Below, in pieces: positions 24,769 through 36,930 of a stretch of 64,000 nucleotides of DNA. Both the position numbers and the translations under genes were made by a program. Source of the stretch: Litoditis marina. Lineage: Eukaryota; Nematoda; Chromadorea; Rhabditida; Rhabditidae. How positions within the stretch are numbered: the first letter of the stretch is position 1; every line of letters begins with the position of its first letter. A model generated the notes under the pieces. The model did no database searches and was not told the DNA's origin. It was given only the letters and a program-made list of their open reading frames with translations. The DNA lies in assembly GCA_964036275.1 (NCBI GenBank), contig OZ038435.1, forward strand, positions 15,651,920 to 15,715,919, read 5' to 3'.

Positions 24769-26920
24769 TTATCCCTTCGACGGACTTTTTGCGCTGACGC
24801 CAGAATCAGCCGGGCTCTGTACAGAGGGAGAAGTCGTGTTTCGCCCCTTTGAGACTCCAAAGTAGTCCGCACTCGGGGTGGTACTGGGGTTGTTGTATTC
24901 TGAACCGCCGTCCTAAAAAAGTTGGTAAGAAAAACCTCGAGTTTATAAGCACATTTGGTTTTTCTCATCAGTATTATAGTGTATTAAGTTCATCATTTAG
25001 TTCATCATTTTCAGAAGACTCCAAGTTCCAATGTTTTCTTGTAAATATACTAAATTAAACTAGTTGCAATTACAATTACCATATGTCAATTGCTGCCATA
25101 GCGTTTTGAACAAACTCGATAGCTCTGAAGTGGTGATTCCGAAGTAAATGTTCTACAAGAGGTACAAGAAGCAAATACAACACATTTCAAACTCATTCAA
25201 ACTCCAGCTGTCGTTGTCGAAGCAAAAGTATCGCAATCAATGAAAAACTCAAACTTCAACGAAAGAGATTAGAACCAACCATTGTCGACGTCATAACTGA
25301 CGTTTTCTTCGTTTTTGCCGCCTGCTTCTTCTTTTGTCGTTTTTTGAGATAAAAGACTCCGGCCACAATGAGTCCGATCAACGCAAGTACGGTGAGAGCC
25401 AGAAAAACGTTGATAGCCAGCGACATTTTGGCCACTCCGTTGTCAGAATCCTCCTTGTCCTCCACCTTTCCAGCGTCCTTCGACGCCTTCGCAGAGGGCT
25501 TCTGAGTCGTCGTCGTATTCAGAGTCGTCGTTTTAGGTACCATTGTGGTGGTGGGAACCCGGTTGCCTTCCGCGATCAGCTCGTTTTTTCTCGTTTCATC
25601 GGGAAACAGCCTGAAAATAGAATTTAGGAACTTGATTAAAGCAATTCAGAAGACTTCATACGTAATCAAGAAATGGCGCATGTGTTGAACCTTGAGATAA
25701 TAAATGTTTCTTGAATTCAAAAACTAAATAGACACTATGACTATAACTGTGCATCCAAATTTCCGCTGTACAGAAAGTTGTTTGTTGAAACTCTGTAAAG
25801 TAAATTAAAAACTACTACGGAAACATACGGAAACAACAAAAAACCATCGAGTATTTCTGGGTCAAAAACAATTTACCAAGAGTATTTTCCCCTGAGAAGT
25901 TCCACATCCGTGGGGTTTTGATGATAGTGAGATGCTGACTGGCTGGTGGCATTGTGGGCTGAAAAGACGAAACTAAAAAAGATAAACAGTTAACATTGAC
26001 TAAATTTTCATTCTTATCAATAAGCCCTGGCTAGTGAGGAAAAACTGTTAGCAGTTAGCATTTTTCTATTTTGTCAAATAAAGTCAAACATCAGATGGTT
26101 CAGCTGCCAGCAAACAAAAATTCCACGGTTTGGTATTGTTACATTTGGCTTCGTGCCAGACAACATCAACTACGAGACAGTATGTGAATAGAGTTAACGT
26201 AGACAGGCAGTGTCTCTAATCGAACATGACATTAGAACTGTGAAAAACAAAGCCTTCTAGGCTAAATATGCTAGAGGCTAAGTAACGAAGTTCCATGAGC
26301 ATATTGGTACCGCAACACTACTAAATTCGGGTATATTGTACAGTTGCTGTACAATTAAACAACAACGTTTCGTATTATGGGGCGTGATTGTTGAAAGTCG
26401 ACATTGTACAATTACCCCCCCCCCCCCCCCCTTCAAAATAACCCCCCCCCCCCTCTATAATACCCCCTCTCTATAGGGAATCGTATTGGGAGGGGAGGGG
26501 GGCAATTGTGCAATTCCCCCTAAACTCACCGCCAGTTCTGTAAACGTCTTCGACATGCCTGAGAAGACAATCTATTATGTTCTGCTGAACGACCTCGGGC
26601 CTAAATAATGAAAGTATGAATATATTTGTTTGTATAAATTGATTTGTAAAAAAACTTCGTTGTAATTTCTTTCAATCTCCATTGAAAGTTTTATGAAACA
26701 CGTGACGACCTGTGACGTGAGATCAGTATAGCTCGGGTCATCTAAATTCTCGTACACATATTGGAGAAAACATGAGGATGGAGAGAAAAAGTTGAATCAA
26801 AAAGATGAAGACAGAAAAAGAGAGTTAGAGTAGTTTCATAAAATCGACTACTCACGCTTTCGAACTTGCGCTCACTCCTTTCACTGTGCCCGTTGAGGTC
26901 AGAGATTTGAGAATGGTTTC
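24769..26920 (-). pseudogene. Gene M copy A2, exons 4-8, 5' end lost
   Basis: Exon 8 is 24769-24912, exon 7 is 25280-25610, exon 6 is 25877-25958, exon 5 is 26530-26600 and the exon 4 remnant ends at 26920. Exons 5-8 keep open frames and splice sites. Exon 5 encodes PEVVQQNIIDCLLRHVED, exon 6 encodes HNATSQSASHYHQNP, and exon 7 carries the stalk and membrane helix. The exon 4 acceptor reads CAT (26921-26923, ATG on +) where A3 has CAG, so exon 4 cannot be spliced in normally. Exons 1-3, with the signal peptide and two cysteines, are absent. Upstream lies a second copy of exons 4-6 (27365-28396). Confidence 0.65.
26403..26521. repeat. Poly-C inverted-repeat element in M intron
   Basis: ATTGTACAATTACC and long C runs at the left are mirrored by GGGGGCAATTGTGCAATTCC at the right. 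Copies with different C-run lengths lie at 27886-27995 and 41215-41335. It is probably a C-rich MITE; run lengths may also reflect assembly uncertainty. Confidence 0.5.
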
Positions 26921-27364
26921 ATGAATTAGAAGATTTCAACGTTTTCCACAAATATCTACATCTAGTGAACATTTCCTTTTTTGAAGACATATAAGCCTTA
27001 AACATTATTTTTTTGACGTGTTTGTAGTTGGAAACCAGAAAATCAGACTTGGAAACAATATAGCAAACCAGAAAACGAAGAATTAGATGATTTGGTCAAG
27101 TTTGAGCAAAGTTATGACACTTTGAAAAAAACGTCGTGAATCCACGACATTTTCCCTTATAAACGTCGTGAATCCACGACATTTTCCCTTGAGATAATAA
27201 ATGTTTCTGGAATTCAAAAACTAAATAGACACTATGACTATAACTGTGCATCCAAATTTCCGCTGTACAGAAAGTTGTTTATTGAAACTCTGTAAAGTAA
27301 ATTAAAAACTAACTACGGAAACAACAAAAAGCCATCGAGTATTTCTGGGTCAAAAACAATTTAC

Positions 27365-28396
27365 CAAGAGTATTTTCCCCTGAGAAGTTCCACATCCGTA
27401 GGGTTTTGATGATAGTGAGATGCTGACTGGCTGGTGGCATTGTGGGCTGAAAAGACGAAACTAAAAAAGATAAACAGTTAACATTGACTGAATTTTCATT
27501 CTTATCAATAAGTCCTGGCTAGTGAGGAAAAACTGTTAGCAGTTAGCATTTTTCTATTTTGTCAAATAAAGTCAAACATCAGATGGTTGAGCCAGCAAAC
27601 GAAATTTCCACGGTTTGGTATTGTTACATTTGGCTTCGTGCCAGACAACATCAACTACGAGACATTATGTGAATAGAGTTAACGTAGACAGGCAGTGTCT
27701 CTAATCGACCATGACATTAGAGCTGTGAAAAACAAAGCCTTCTAGGCTAAATATGCTAGAGGCTAAGTAACGAAGTTCCATGAGCAAATTGGTACCGCAA
27801 CACTACTAAACTCGGGTATATTGTACAGTTGCTGTACAATTAAACAACAACATTTTGTATTGTGGGGCATGATTGTTGAAAGTCGACATTGTACAATTAC
27901 CCCCCCCCCCCCTTCAAAATAACCCCCCCTCTATAATACCCCCTCTCTATAGGGAATCGTATTGGGAGGGGAGGGGGGCAATTGTACAATTCCCCCTAAA
28001 CTCACCGCCAGTTCTGTAAACGTCTTTGACATGCCTGAGAAGACAATCTATTATGGTCTGCTGAACGACCTCGGGCCTAAATAATGAAAATATGAATATA
28101 TTTGTTTGTATAAATTGATTTGTAAAAAAACTTTGTTGTAATTTCTTTCAATCTCCATTGAAAGTTTTATAAAACACGTGACGACCTGTGACGTGAGATC
28201 AGTATAGCTCGGGTCATCTAAATTCTCGTACACATATTGGAGAAAACATGAGGATGGAGAGAAAAAGTTGAATCAAAAAGATGAAGACAGAAAAAGAGAG
28301 TTAGAGTAGTTTCATAAACTCGACTACTCACGCTTTCGAACTTGCGCTCACTCCTTTCACTGTGCCCGTTGAGGTCAGAGATTTGAGAATGGTTTC
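27365..28396 (-). pseudogene. Duplicated M exons 4-6 (A2, second set)
   Basis: Exon 6 is 27365-27446, exon 5 is 28006-28076 and the exon 4 remnant ends at 28396. Exon 5 differs by Asn to Thr (QQTIID) and Glu to Lys (HVKD). The exon 4 acceptor is again CAT (28397-28399), shared with the first set. Exon 6 ends with two bases of a codon and exon 5 starts with one, so a 5-6-5-6-7-8 transcript would stay in frame if exon 4 is skipped. Confidence 0.6.
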
Positions 28397-28640
28397 ATGA
28401 ATTAGAAGATTTCAACGTTTTCCACAAATATCTACATCTAGTGAACATTTCCTTTTTTGAAGACATATAAGCCTTAAACATTATTTTTTTGACGTGTTTG
28501 TAGTTGGAAACCAGAAAATCAGACTTGGAAACAATATAGCAAACCAGAAAACGAAGAATTAGATGATTTGGTCAAGTTTGAGCAAAGTTATGACACTTTG
28601 AAAAAACGTCGTGAATCCACGACATTTTCCCTTATAAACC

Positions 28641-31377
28641 CCCTTTGATAAATCCGGTTGAGTTTTATCAGCTCAAAATCAAAAGTAGTGATTTGGCTCA
28701 ACGTGGTCCGATCTGCGAAATCTTTTTTTTCCTGCACTCCTTGTGTAACGTGAGGAAGCCCAGTATCAAAATAAAGTTGATCGGTGCAAAGAGGACGGAG
28801 TTATAGGCATTTGAAAAAAAAACGTATTTTTTTTTGTTTTTTGGTCATAAAAACCGTAAAAATGACCGCTGGACGTGCAGAAGCCGTGAGACAATGAAAT
28901 ACACTGATCTTCACAAGCACATGGGTCTTTAATTTGCGAAAATCGGTTGAGAACGAAGTTGGGGCGAAAATTTTTGAAAATTGTCGTGAATTGACGACAT
29001 TTTGTATTGGTGATAAAATCTCGATAGACTTATCAAAAATTAGAAGTCTGAATTTTGGGTTGAAATTCACAGGGTGGGGTTATTGGGCCCAGGGAAGCTT
29101 AAGTTTTCAGTGTCAGAGAAAGAGATTGAAGTTGAATTTTTGGATTTTGGATGATTTTGGGTAGTGAGATATGAAGCATGGGGGGGACCCTTATGTGAAA
29201 AAAATGATGGTAATGGAATTGGCTGGAATTTGGTGTGTTAGGGTAGTTTTGGGTGCTGAAAACGATAAAAATGTTATTAGCTGCTAGTTTTGAGGTTAAG
29301 TAGGTCAAATCGGTAATATGGGTGTATTTTGAGTTGGAGAAATAGGAGTTATTGATACCTATCTAAAATTCTAACATATTATATTGGCTGAATTTTTTAT
29401 ATGTTGTAGAGCGTAAAAAGTTGTCTAAGATATGTGAAGTATAAACAATTTCATCATCAAAAAATAGAGTTAGGTCGATTAGGAGATGTGGTCATGAAGG
29501 AAGTAGTGTCCCTAATGATGTCTATGTAATAGTAGGTGCGGAAAAAGTTGTTCAGAGTGAATTTTTTTGTGGTTTATTTATATGACCTTTCAATACGTTA
29601 AAAATAGTCGTGTAGGTGACGGGTCGTGTTTAGAGGTCTTCGGTGGTGGTACCCTGGTGGGTTGTTTTAGACCAAATTGTGTCGGTTAAAAATTAGTATC
29701 TCAGTTTTGGCATTATTATATTGTCTGATTTTTCGATATGTTGTAGCGCTTGGTTCATCAGATATGTGGGTCAATTTTCAAGCAAAACTAATGTCAGAAG
29801 GCTGAGTTATGCTAGTTATGTTGTGGAAATGAAGGATATGTAGTACTAGTTGGTCACCTTACGAGGGTTATTGGACCATATCTCAAATTTGGCATGATAG
29901 TACTTTCTGATTTTTGAATATGTTGTAGAAATTTCAAATCTGTATGAGCTCTGCAATTTATGGAGCAAATTAATGTCACAATCCGAAGTTAGGTCAAATA
30001 AGCATACCTGCTAAGTATTGGATTTAGGGCTATAATGCCGCTAACGGTCCCCTATGGTGTATAAGTTGTAGAAAACGTTAGGTGTAGCAAAAATTGTTAA
30101 AGTTGGATTTCTTGTTGTATTAGATTGATTTAAAATGGTTACAGTTCGTGCATGTCCAGATAACGGATCACCAGCCCGGTTATATTGGTGAAGAGTATTT
30201 GGTTTAATATGAACGGTTGTTGTTGTATATCTTTAATTCTGATCAATTATATTGCCTGTTTTTTGTATATGTTGTATGACTGCTGCAACTGAAGAAGTGT
30301 ACTGAATTTCAGCTAAAACTAATGTCAGAAAACTGTATTATGCTAGTTAGGTTGGTGAAGATGAAGGTTATGTGGTACCTGTTGGTCCCCTTCTCATAAA
30401 TAATAAACCATATCTCAAAATTGGCATTATTATCTTTCTTGATTTTCGGATATGTTGTAGAAGGTCAAAATCTGTGAGCACAGTGTAATTTATAGAAACA
30501 ACTAATGTCACAAACCAAAGTTAGGTCAACCATCTATACCTCCCAAATGATGGCCCTGACCTTTAATATGTTGTAGAACGTGTTGAATTGTACCAGTAAT
30601 GTAAATTACAGCAACGAATAATATCAGGAAGATGTTTAGGTGAATCATGTGAGCCTCCCATATTGGCTTTGATGATTGGGTTATAGATGGCTGCTGTGAG
30701 GAAAGCGGCGGGGGGGGGGAGGTTAGTCGGTCATTAGTGAAGTTTGTTGGGATGGTTTCTTATGTCCGAAGTAGTTATCAAGAAGGTTTCTGTATCCCGA
30801 ATTGAACAAAACTGCTTAATTAGAGAGAACTGATGTCAAATAGGTGTTAGGTGTTAGTTAGGTGAATCATGGCTGTTTCACGCACCAGTTGTGACGCTAG
30901 TCAATGGTCTACATGAACTTGCGAGCGAAAAAAGTGAGTTGACTGAACTAGATTGATTGGGAAAAGATTCAACTGTCAAAAATGGTTCGGATGGTTGAAT
31001 CTATTTCGACCGTATAACTGGTGTATTTTCTGGGTTGAGTGTTGAATAGGACCGTGAGGCATGGGGATGATGGGGTTATCCACTCATTTCAGAATTTTGA
31101 TGGTATTACTTTGGCTAGTACTGTGTTATGTTATACAGTTCGAGAAGTTAAACACGTAGTGTGAAAGACAGCAAAAACTAGTGTCAGGCAAAAAATTTCA
31201 TGATACGACTAGTGCTGAATCGGGTTTGTAGAAAGATTTGAGGTTTTCCCCCTATTTTTGGTCCTGGTACACAAATTTATTCAAGCTCTGATGAGCTGCA
31301 TGAGCTCTGTAACATTCTGCAAATCATTAGGGATCAGAAAAAGACATGTGGTAGATTCACGACACAAGGTGTCGTGA
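28641..31377. repeat. Gene-free stretch with degenerate tandem repeats
   Basis: No exon with supporting splice sites. From about 29340 to 30650 the phrases ATATGTTGTAGAA, AACTAATGTCA and AAGTTAGGTCA recur in the same order every few hundred bases (for example near 29735, 29915, 30260, 30450 and 30570). This marks an old, diverged tandem array with a period of roughly 150-300 bp. A palindrome TGTCGTGAATTGACGACA lies at 28982-28999, and G runs near 30708. Confidence 0.5.
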
Positions 31378-31385
31378 GTGACAGA

Positions 31386-32039
31386 TAGGGTTGTTAATCA
31401 ATTCCAAAAAGCAAGTCAATTCCAATTCCAATTCTTTTCGGATTTTCAGAAACCACTCAATTCCAATTCCAATTCTTTCTAGATTTCAAAAACCAGTCAA
31501 TTCCAATTCCAATTCTAATCAGTTTTTGGAAAATGAGAATTGTCAATTCCAATTCCTCTCAGGTTTTCAAAGCCGAGTCAATTCCGATTCCAATTCCAAT
31601 CAATTCCAAAAAATCTCAAATTTTCAATTCCAATTCCAAATCATTTTTTCCGATTTCATGGCAGTTTTTTTTTTCAAAAAACGCAGAGAAACAAACAAAA
31701 ACTGTTAGTTTCTGCTAAAGTGAACTTGATACATCAAAAACAATAGTAATTTAGTGAAAATTAAACCTGTATAAATTCCGAGAGAAAATTAAGTCAATTC
31801 CAATTCCAATTCCAGTTGTTCTGACATACGAAAGAATTGGAATTGCAATTCCAGATATATTTTGACATAGAAAAGAATTGGAATTGCAGTTCCAAAATTA
31901 TTTGACATTCAAAAGAATTGGAATTGCAATTCCAATTCTTTTTCACACACAAAAAGAATTGGAATTGCAATTCTTTTGGAAGATTATCTCAATTCTTTCA
32001 ATTCCCATTCCAATTCCAATTCCAATTCTAACAACCCTA
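31386..32039. mobile_element. Non-autonomous hAT-like element rich in AATTCC
   Basis: The 654-bp element starts TAGGGTTGTTA and ends TAACAACCCTA. It is flanked by an exact 8-bp direct repeat GTGACAGA at 31378-31385 and 32040-32047. An 8-bp target duplication with YAGGG-type termini fits the hAT superfamily. The interior is mostly hexamer AATTCC arrays, in + sense at 31400-31640 and 31980-32030 and in reverse sense at 31830-31980. No transposase; short frames here simply reflect the hexamer. Confidence 0.8.
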
Positions 32040-32047
32040 GTGACAGA

Positions 32048-34400
32048 GAGAAGTTATTTCATTGTTTGGATATGAATTATGATGTATTTTTGTATTATTT
32101 GTGATTAACTCACACGTACTTACCTGGGATTGGTTATAGTGCAAAAACTAACACACTATGGGTCTAAAGAGGTAGACACATATTATGTGATGAATTGACG
32201 GCAGCCTAGTCATTCAGAATAACAGTACTGTCACCGATTCACGACGTGGCACAACTAGTGCTCAATAGAGATTGCGAGGAGTTTTGACAGTATTTTCTAT
32301 ATTTGTAGTTCTATCATACAAAGCTAGTTTGTGTCTAATTAGCTGCATGAATTTTGTAATTTTTTGCGAACTTTTATCGGCCAGAAAAAACATGTCGTAG
32401 ATTCACGACACTGAGTGTCGTGAACAAGTGAAAGAAGCTATTTGACTATTTCTGACATAGGTTCAGTCATTTCGGTTGCGTTTCACACATACGTACATGG
32501 AATTGCCTACTATATAAAATTGAAAACGTTTGGTGTCTAAAATGGTCAAAACATATCATGTCGTGGATTGACGACAGCCCATTTCCGGAGCAATAACTCT
32601 ATCATTTAGATACAACTCTGATTTTAATACACAGTCACAGCATATAAATACAATTCTTAATATTATAACATTGAATACAATTATTGTATTACAATTCTTG
32701 ATAAAAATTTCAATCTCGAACTGTTCAAATTGAAGTCACAACGCGTTTTTCCGACATTTTATAGACTGACCACTATCCCACTGATAATAGCAAGTTATAT
32801 GATTAGTAATTAATTGACCGTTAGTAGTAACAACCGGTATTTCGAGTGTCAAAAATATTTACGTAGATTACCGTGTTCCCCCATGATACTTCTTTGATTT
32901 ATTTTTAAAAACCGGATGTTTGATTTGAGGCAGTTTTTTGCTTTTGATAAACAAGTTCACAAGCTCACCAGGTCACGAAAAGAGTTTTACGAGTTCCTGC
33001 TCACTGTTGGTATATGCAAATTGGTGAATGCTTGATTGTATAATGGTCAGTTGATTCATAATCAAGACTAATTATCATGATAAATAGTCACAATTAAATG
33101 CAGTCAAAATTAATGCAGCCAAAAAGTAGTGTTATCGATAATAATGTTTAAACGTAATAGTGAGCATATATAACCACACTTGCACACAGTGTGAGAGGTG
33201 ACTAACGTCAAATTGAGGGAGTTGGGACTTTCTGAGAAAGTTTTTGAGATCGGAGGAATCATGTCGCAGATCCCCGTCCAATGATTTCTGACAAGAGTTC
33301 TGCTATATTTTGTTCTACATATGATGAAAAGACACACGATAACATATAAACTGATGTTATTAACTATATTCCCACATTTCAAGTCTACATTGGTCAAAAC
33401 ACATTATATCGTTGACTTACGACAGGGCAGGTATCTCCACTTTGTTGTGATATTCATTCACTGCTCTGATTTTAGTTACACGCATTGCATTGTAATGTGA
33501 GCAGTATGACTGATGCTGAATTGTTCGAGAAATCTTCTCACAGATGATTCATATTTGATCTTACGACAAATTATTACACAAAAAATTATTTCATCAACAT
33601 AATTACCAGATTGTTTGTCTAAAATGGTCAAACCACTTCATGTCGTAAATCCACAACAAGCCATATTCGTTCACTTTGTTGCATTATTTTGAAACAACTT
33701 TGATTTCCGAAGAAATCATTTTGCGGATGCATGTCCTATGGTGTCGTAAATAGAAGGAGAATGTGATTCTGCAATTCTATCAATATTGTGATTATCTTCC
33801 GCTGCACATTTGATTTAACGACACATAATCACACAAGAAATGATTTCATTAACATAACTACCAGATTTTTTGTCTAAAATGGTCAAAACACTCTATGTCG
33901 TGAATCCACGACATGCCCTTGAACGATACATAATTACATAGAAACTGATTTAATCAACATAATTACCAGATTTTATGTCTACAATGGTAAAAACAATTCA
34001 TGTCGTGAATCCACGACAGACCTTCTTGTTCATTATGTTGTATTATTCAAACACAGCTCATATTTCTAAGAAAATAATTCTGCAGATGCACGTTCTATGG
34101 TGTCGTAAATAGAAAGAAAATGTAATTCTGCGAATCTATCAATATTGTGGTCATCTTCCGCTTAACATTTGATTTAACGACACATGATTTTACGAAAACT
34201 GATTTAATTAACATAATTATCAGATTTTATGTCTAAAATGGTCGGAACACTCCATGTCGTGAATCCACGACATGCCCTTAAACGATACATAATTACACAG
34301 AAACTGATCTAATTAACATAATTACTACATTTTATGTCTATAATGGTCGAAACACTACATGTCGTGAATTCACGACATGCCTTTTTTGACGTCAACTTTG
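32048..34400. repeat. Palindrome-bearing degenerate repeats, no gene
   Basis: AT-rich, no supported exon. The palindrome ATGTCGTGAATCCACGACAT or close variants occurs near 32396, 32560, 33640, 33895-33914, 34000-34019, 34253-34272 and 34359-34378. From 33585 it is embedded in a repeated block that also carries AACATAATTACCAGATTTT and TGTCTAAAATGGTC. Same motif class as at 27132 and 28607. Confidence 0.65.
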
Positions 34401-34984
34401 CACTTTTCAAAGATGACGTCATCGGGTCTCCAGAATCCTGAATGACGCCACCGATAGAATACTTTTTACTTATATTAAAGTCACGATGGTATCATATTTA
34501 AATTTTCATCGAAATCGGTCAGTGTTACCCTAAGTTACAAGAGTTTGCATAACCGACCTGACAGAGAGAGCGAGAGAGTGCACAAAATGGAGAGACGCAG
34601 AGGCATTTATTTCGAAAGGTCGTAACTTGGTGAAAAATATATTTTTTCAAAAAAAAAATGCGCTCATTCCGTTTTTATACGAGTTCTATTATTACTACAA
34701 ATTTAAGCCAAATCTGGTTAGTTGTGGCAGAGATAGCATCACAGCACGCCGTGACGGAAGGAAGGAAGGACACACGACGGAAGTTGGCGCTCTTGATGAA
34801 GCGAAAACATCATAACTTGGCTCAAACTCAACCGATTTCGTTCAAATTTGGAACACAATTTGCAAATATGCTGTAGAAACTTACCAAGTTCGTAAAAGTT
34901 CTGTTTGCGAATTTCAGCCTTTTTATGGGAAAACTAAAAAAAACGGAGGCGCGCCGGACCAAAGACAAATATTTCTCCAAATGA
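34401..34984. other. Repeat-like spacer before block A3
   Basis: It holds a GA-rich stretch (34560-34590), GGAAGGAAGGAAGG near 34756 and ordinary AT-rich sequence. Two overlapping short ORFs near 34627-34876 have no splice or homology support. Block A3 homology starts at about 34985. Confidence 0.4.
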
Positions 34985-36930
34985 TTTTTACGTGAGCCCA
35001 ACAAAGTTTTGGTGAAGTTTGTGAAAGTCTTATCGTATTGTTTAGGAGACGCTGATTGAGTCACTTTTCTTCGAAGGAAAAGTCAAAGGATACGATTATT
35101 CCCTTTCTACGTGAGTGTATTTATGGTGCCCATCATTCCTACTGAGTTTCTTACAGTACACATTCGATATTACCTATGACTATTTTTTAATGCAAACTCA
35201 AGGATTGTCGAAAATGTTGTAGAATACCTTTTTGTAATAGGAAATCAAAATCGAATTCGAAAGTACTTAAAGGGGGGGGGGGGCAGAAAGGCAAGTTCAG
35301 GTACCCCGGGGTACCGAAACATAACGTTGCGCACGCCAAAACAGGCAAACGCGTGTCAACCGTATGCAAACTAGGTTCGTTAGTTTAAATTAAAAGTTAT
35401 ATTTATCGGTTTCTCTTGATAAGCTCTTTCATATTAGCTTTCCTTTATGTGCCCCTTTAACCTTGTGACAGTCAACAGTTTGAACCACTACAATGCTCGG
35501 TAATCCGACTAGTAGTAGTCTAACTAGACATGAAAAAAACTATTGTACTTGCTATTATACTTTGTTCACCAATCGATGTCTTTCTAAAGTGGTCCGTCAC
35601 AAATTCTGAAGGTTTTTTTATATTGAGTACTCCATTACTTTGGTGTCAAACTCACAGAGTTTGCAGTATCAAAGGTGCAGAGAATACTACCAAAGATTTG
35701 ATATAATCCGAAAACGTCAACATACCTAATTTTGACCTGGAATTCTGGATATTTTACTGTACAGGGTTGTAAATAGATAGAACCGACTATACTATTCCGA
35801 AGCAAGAAGATACGTTGTACATTGGTCGAGCCGATTGTGTAGTTTGATCCCGTAGGTAAAACTTGTGGAAACATAACATTTTTAGATTCTAAAAGCAAAC
35901 TTATTGAAGTTTAATTTATGTTAATTTCTTTGTAATAATAGAACTCAACTTTCAGCTATATTGAACACACCTCCATGAAAAAGCGAACATGGGTTGATCA
36001 TATGCTGAAAAAGGTCCGCAACTACTATACAAAGAGGTGTGTGGAATTAACAGGTTGTTACAAAGCATCCGTAGTAGTTTGATCTCAATACACGTCAGAT
36101 TCACGAATTCAGAAATGAAATTACATGATCAAACTACAAACCATAGGAATAGGGCACGAACGTTTTGTGCACGTGTAGTTCACGCACAACTCACATTTTT
36201 GTGTTCAATGTGTAGTAAGGTACATTTCATAAAAATTAACCTATGTTCAATTGTTTGCGAACCATACTCAAACCGATTCAACCCAAACCAATTCATCCCA
36301 TTTATATCTGATGTGTACTTCGCTCGCTATGGTTCTCGTTTTCACATCAACCCATTATGGGAACCACTTCCACCTCGTAAATAGACATGTCATGTAACTA
36401 TACGTTCATTTCTAAATCAGTTTTCTCCTCAAATTAATGCAATTCTATGTATTGCTCTCTGTTTTACTAGCCTTAAACATCAATTCATATGTTATCAATT
36501 CGTCTCTCACTTGATTGTTATACAGTGTATTGATAAACTCATTATTATTATTATGCATAACCAAACCCGTTGCGTACTTGAGCGGCCACGAAATCGAACC
36601 AAACCAAATGAATTACTTGCACATATTTGGCTCATATCATTGTTTGCCCAAACTCGGTTTGCCTCGGGGACCAACCATCTGGTTGAGTCGGTTTGATTTT
36701 AGTTCAGGATCCGTGCGTCGGGGAACAATATTATGTTCTCCTTCAGTGGCCGTATGCACCAATGTTTTTGGTAGTGTTCGTGGGAACGTGGAATAGTGGA
36801 ACGTTCTTGATGGAAACGCTTTGTTATGCACGAATCGATGTGAACGTTCCCAGTGTTGCAGAAGTTCTGAAATTATTACCGAATAAATTTTCCAATAAAA
36901 GAGGTTCATTTCTATTCAGCCTTTTTCCAG
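34985..36930. other. Block A3 left part with two copy-specific insertions
   Basis: It matches A1 from about 5311. Relative to A1 and A2 it carries about 365 extra bp at 35269-35636, starting with a run of 13 G and containing the perfect palindrome GGTACCCCGGGGTACC. A second extra stretch of about 255 bp lies at 36297-36552. No supported exon. Confidence 0.5.

Larger units (their letters stand above)
25693..28640. repeat. Tandem duplication of the M exon 4-6 segment
   Basis: Unit 1 is 25693-27186 and unit 2 is 27187 to about 28640, differing by scattered substitutions and poly-C length. Unit 1 ends with two copies of the palindrome GTCGTGAATCCACGAC at 27132-27150 and 27163-27182. Unit 2 starts directly at TTGAGATAATAAATG and ends with one copy of the palindrome. 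The duplication breakpoint therefore lies at the palindrome. A3 has a single copy of the segment. Confidence 0.85.

Noticed and set aside
26575..26757. 60-codon - strand frame repeated at 28051 and 41390
   Set aside because: It lies mostly in the intron between M exons 4 and 5; only the end overlaps exon 5 in another frame, and conservation follows the duplication.
31386..32039. Telomere-like or centromeric hexamer array
   Set aside because: The hexamer is AATTCC, not the nematode telomere TTAGGC, and it is confined inside a TIR element with a target duplication.
31391..32075. Short frames rich in Asn/Ser/Phe/Ile/Pro
   Set aside because: They are translations of AATTCC hexamers inside the hAT-like element.
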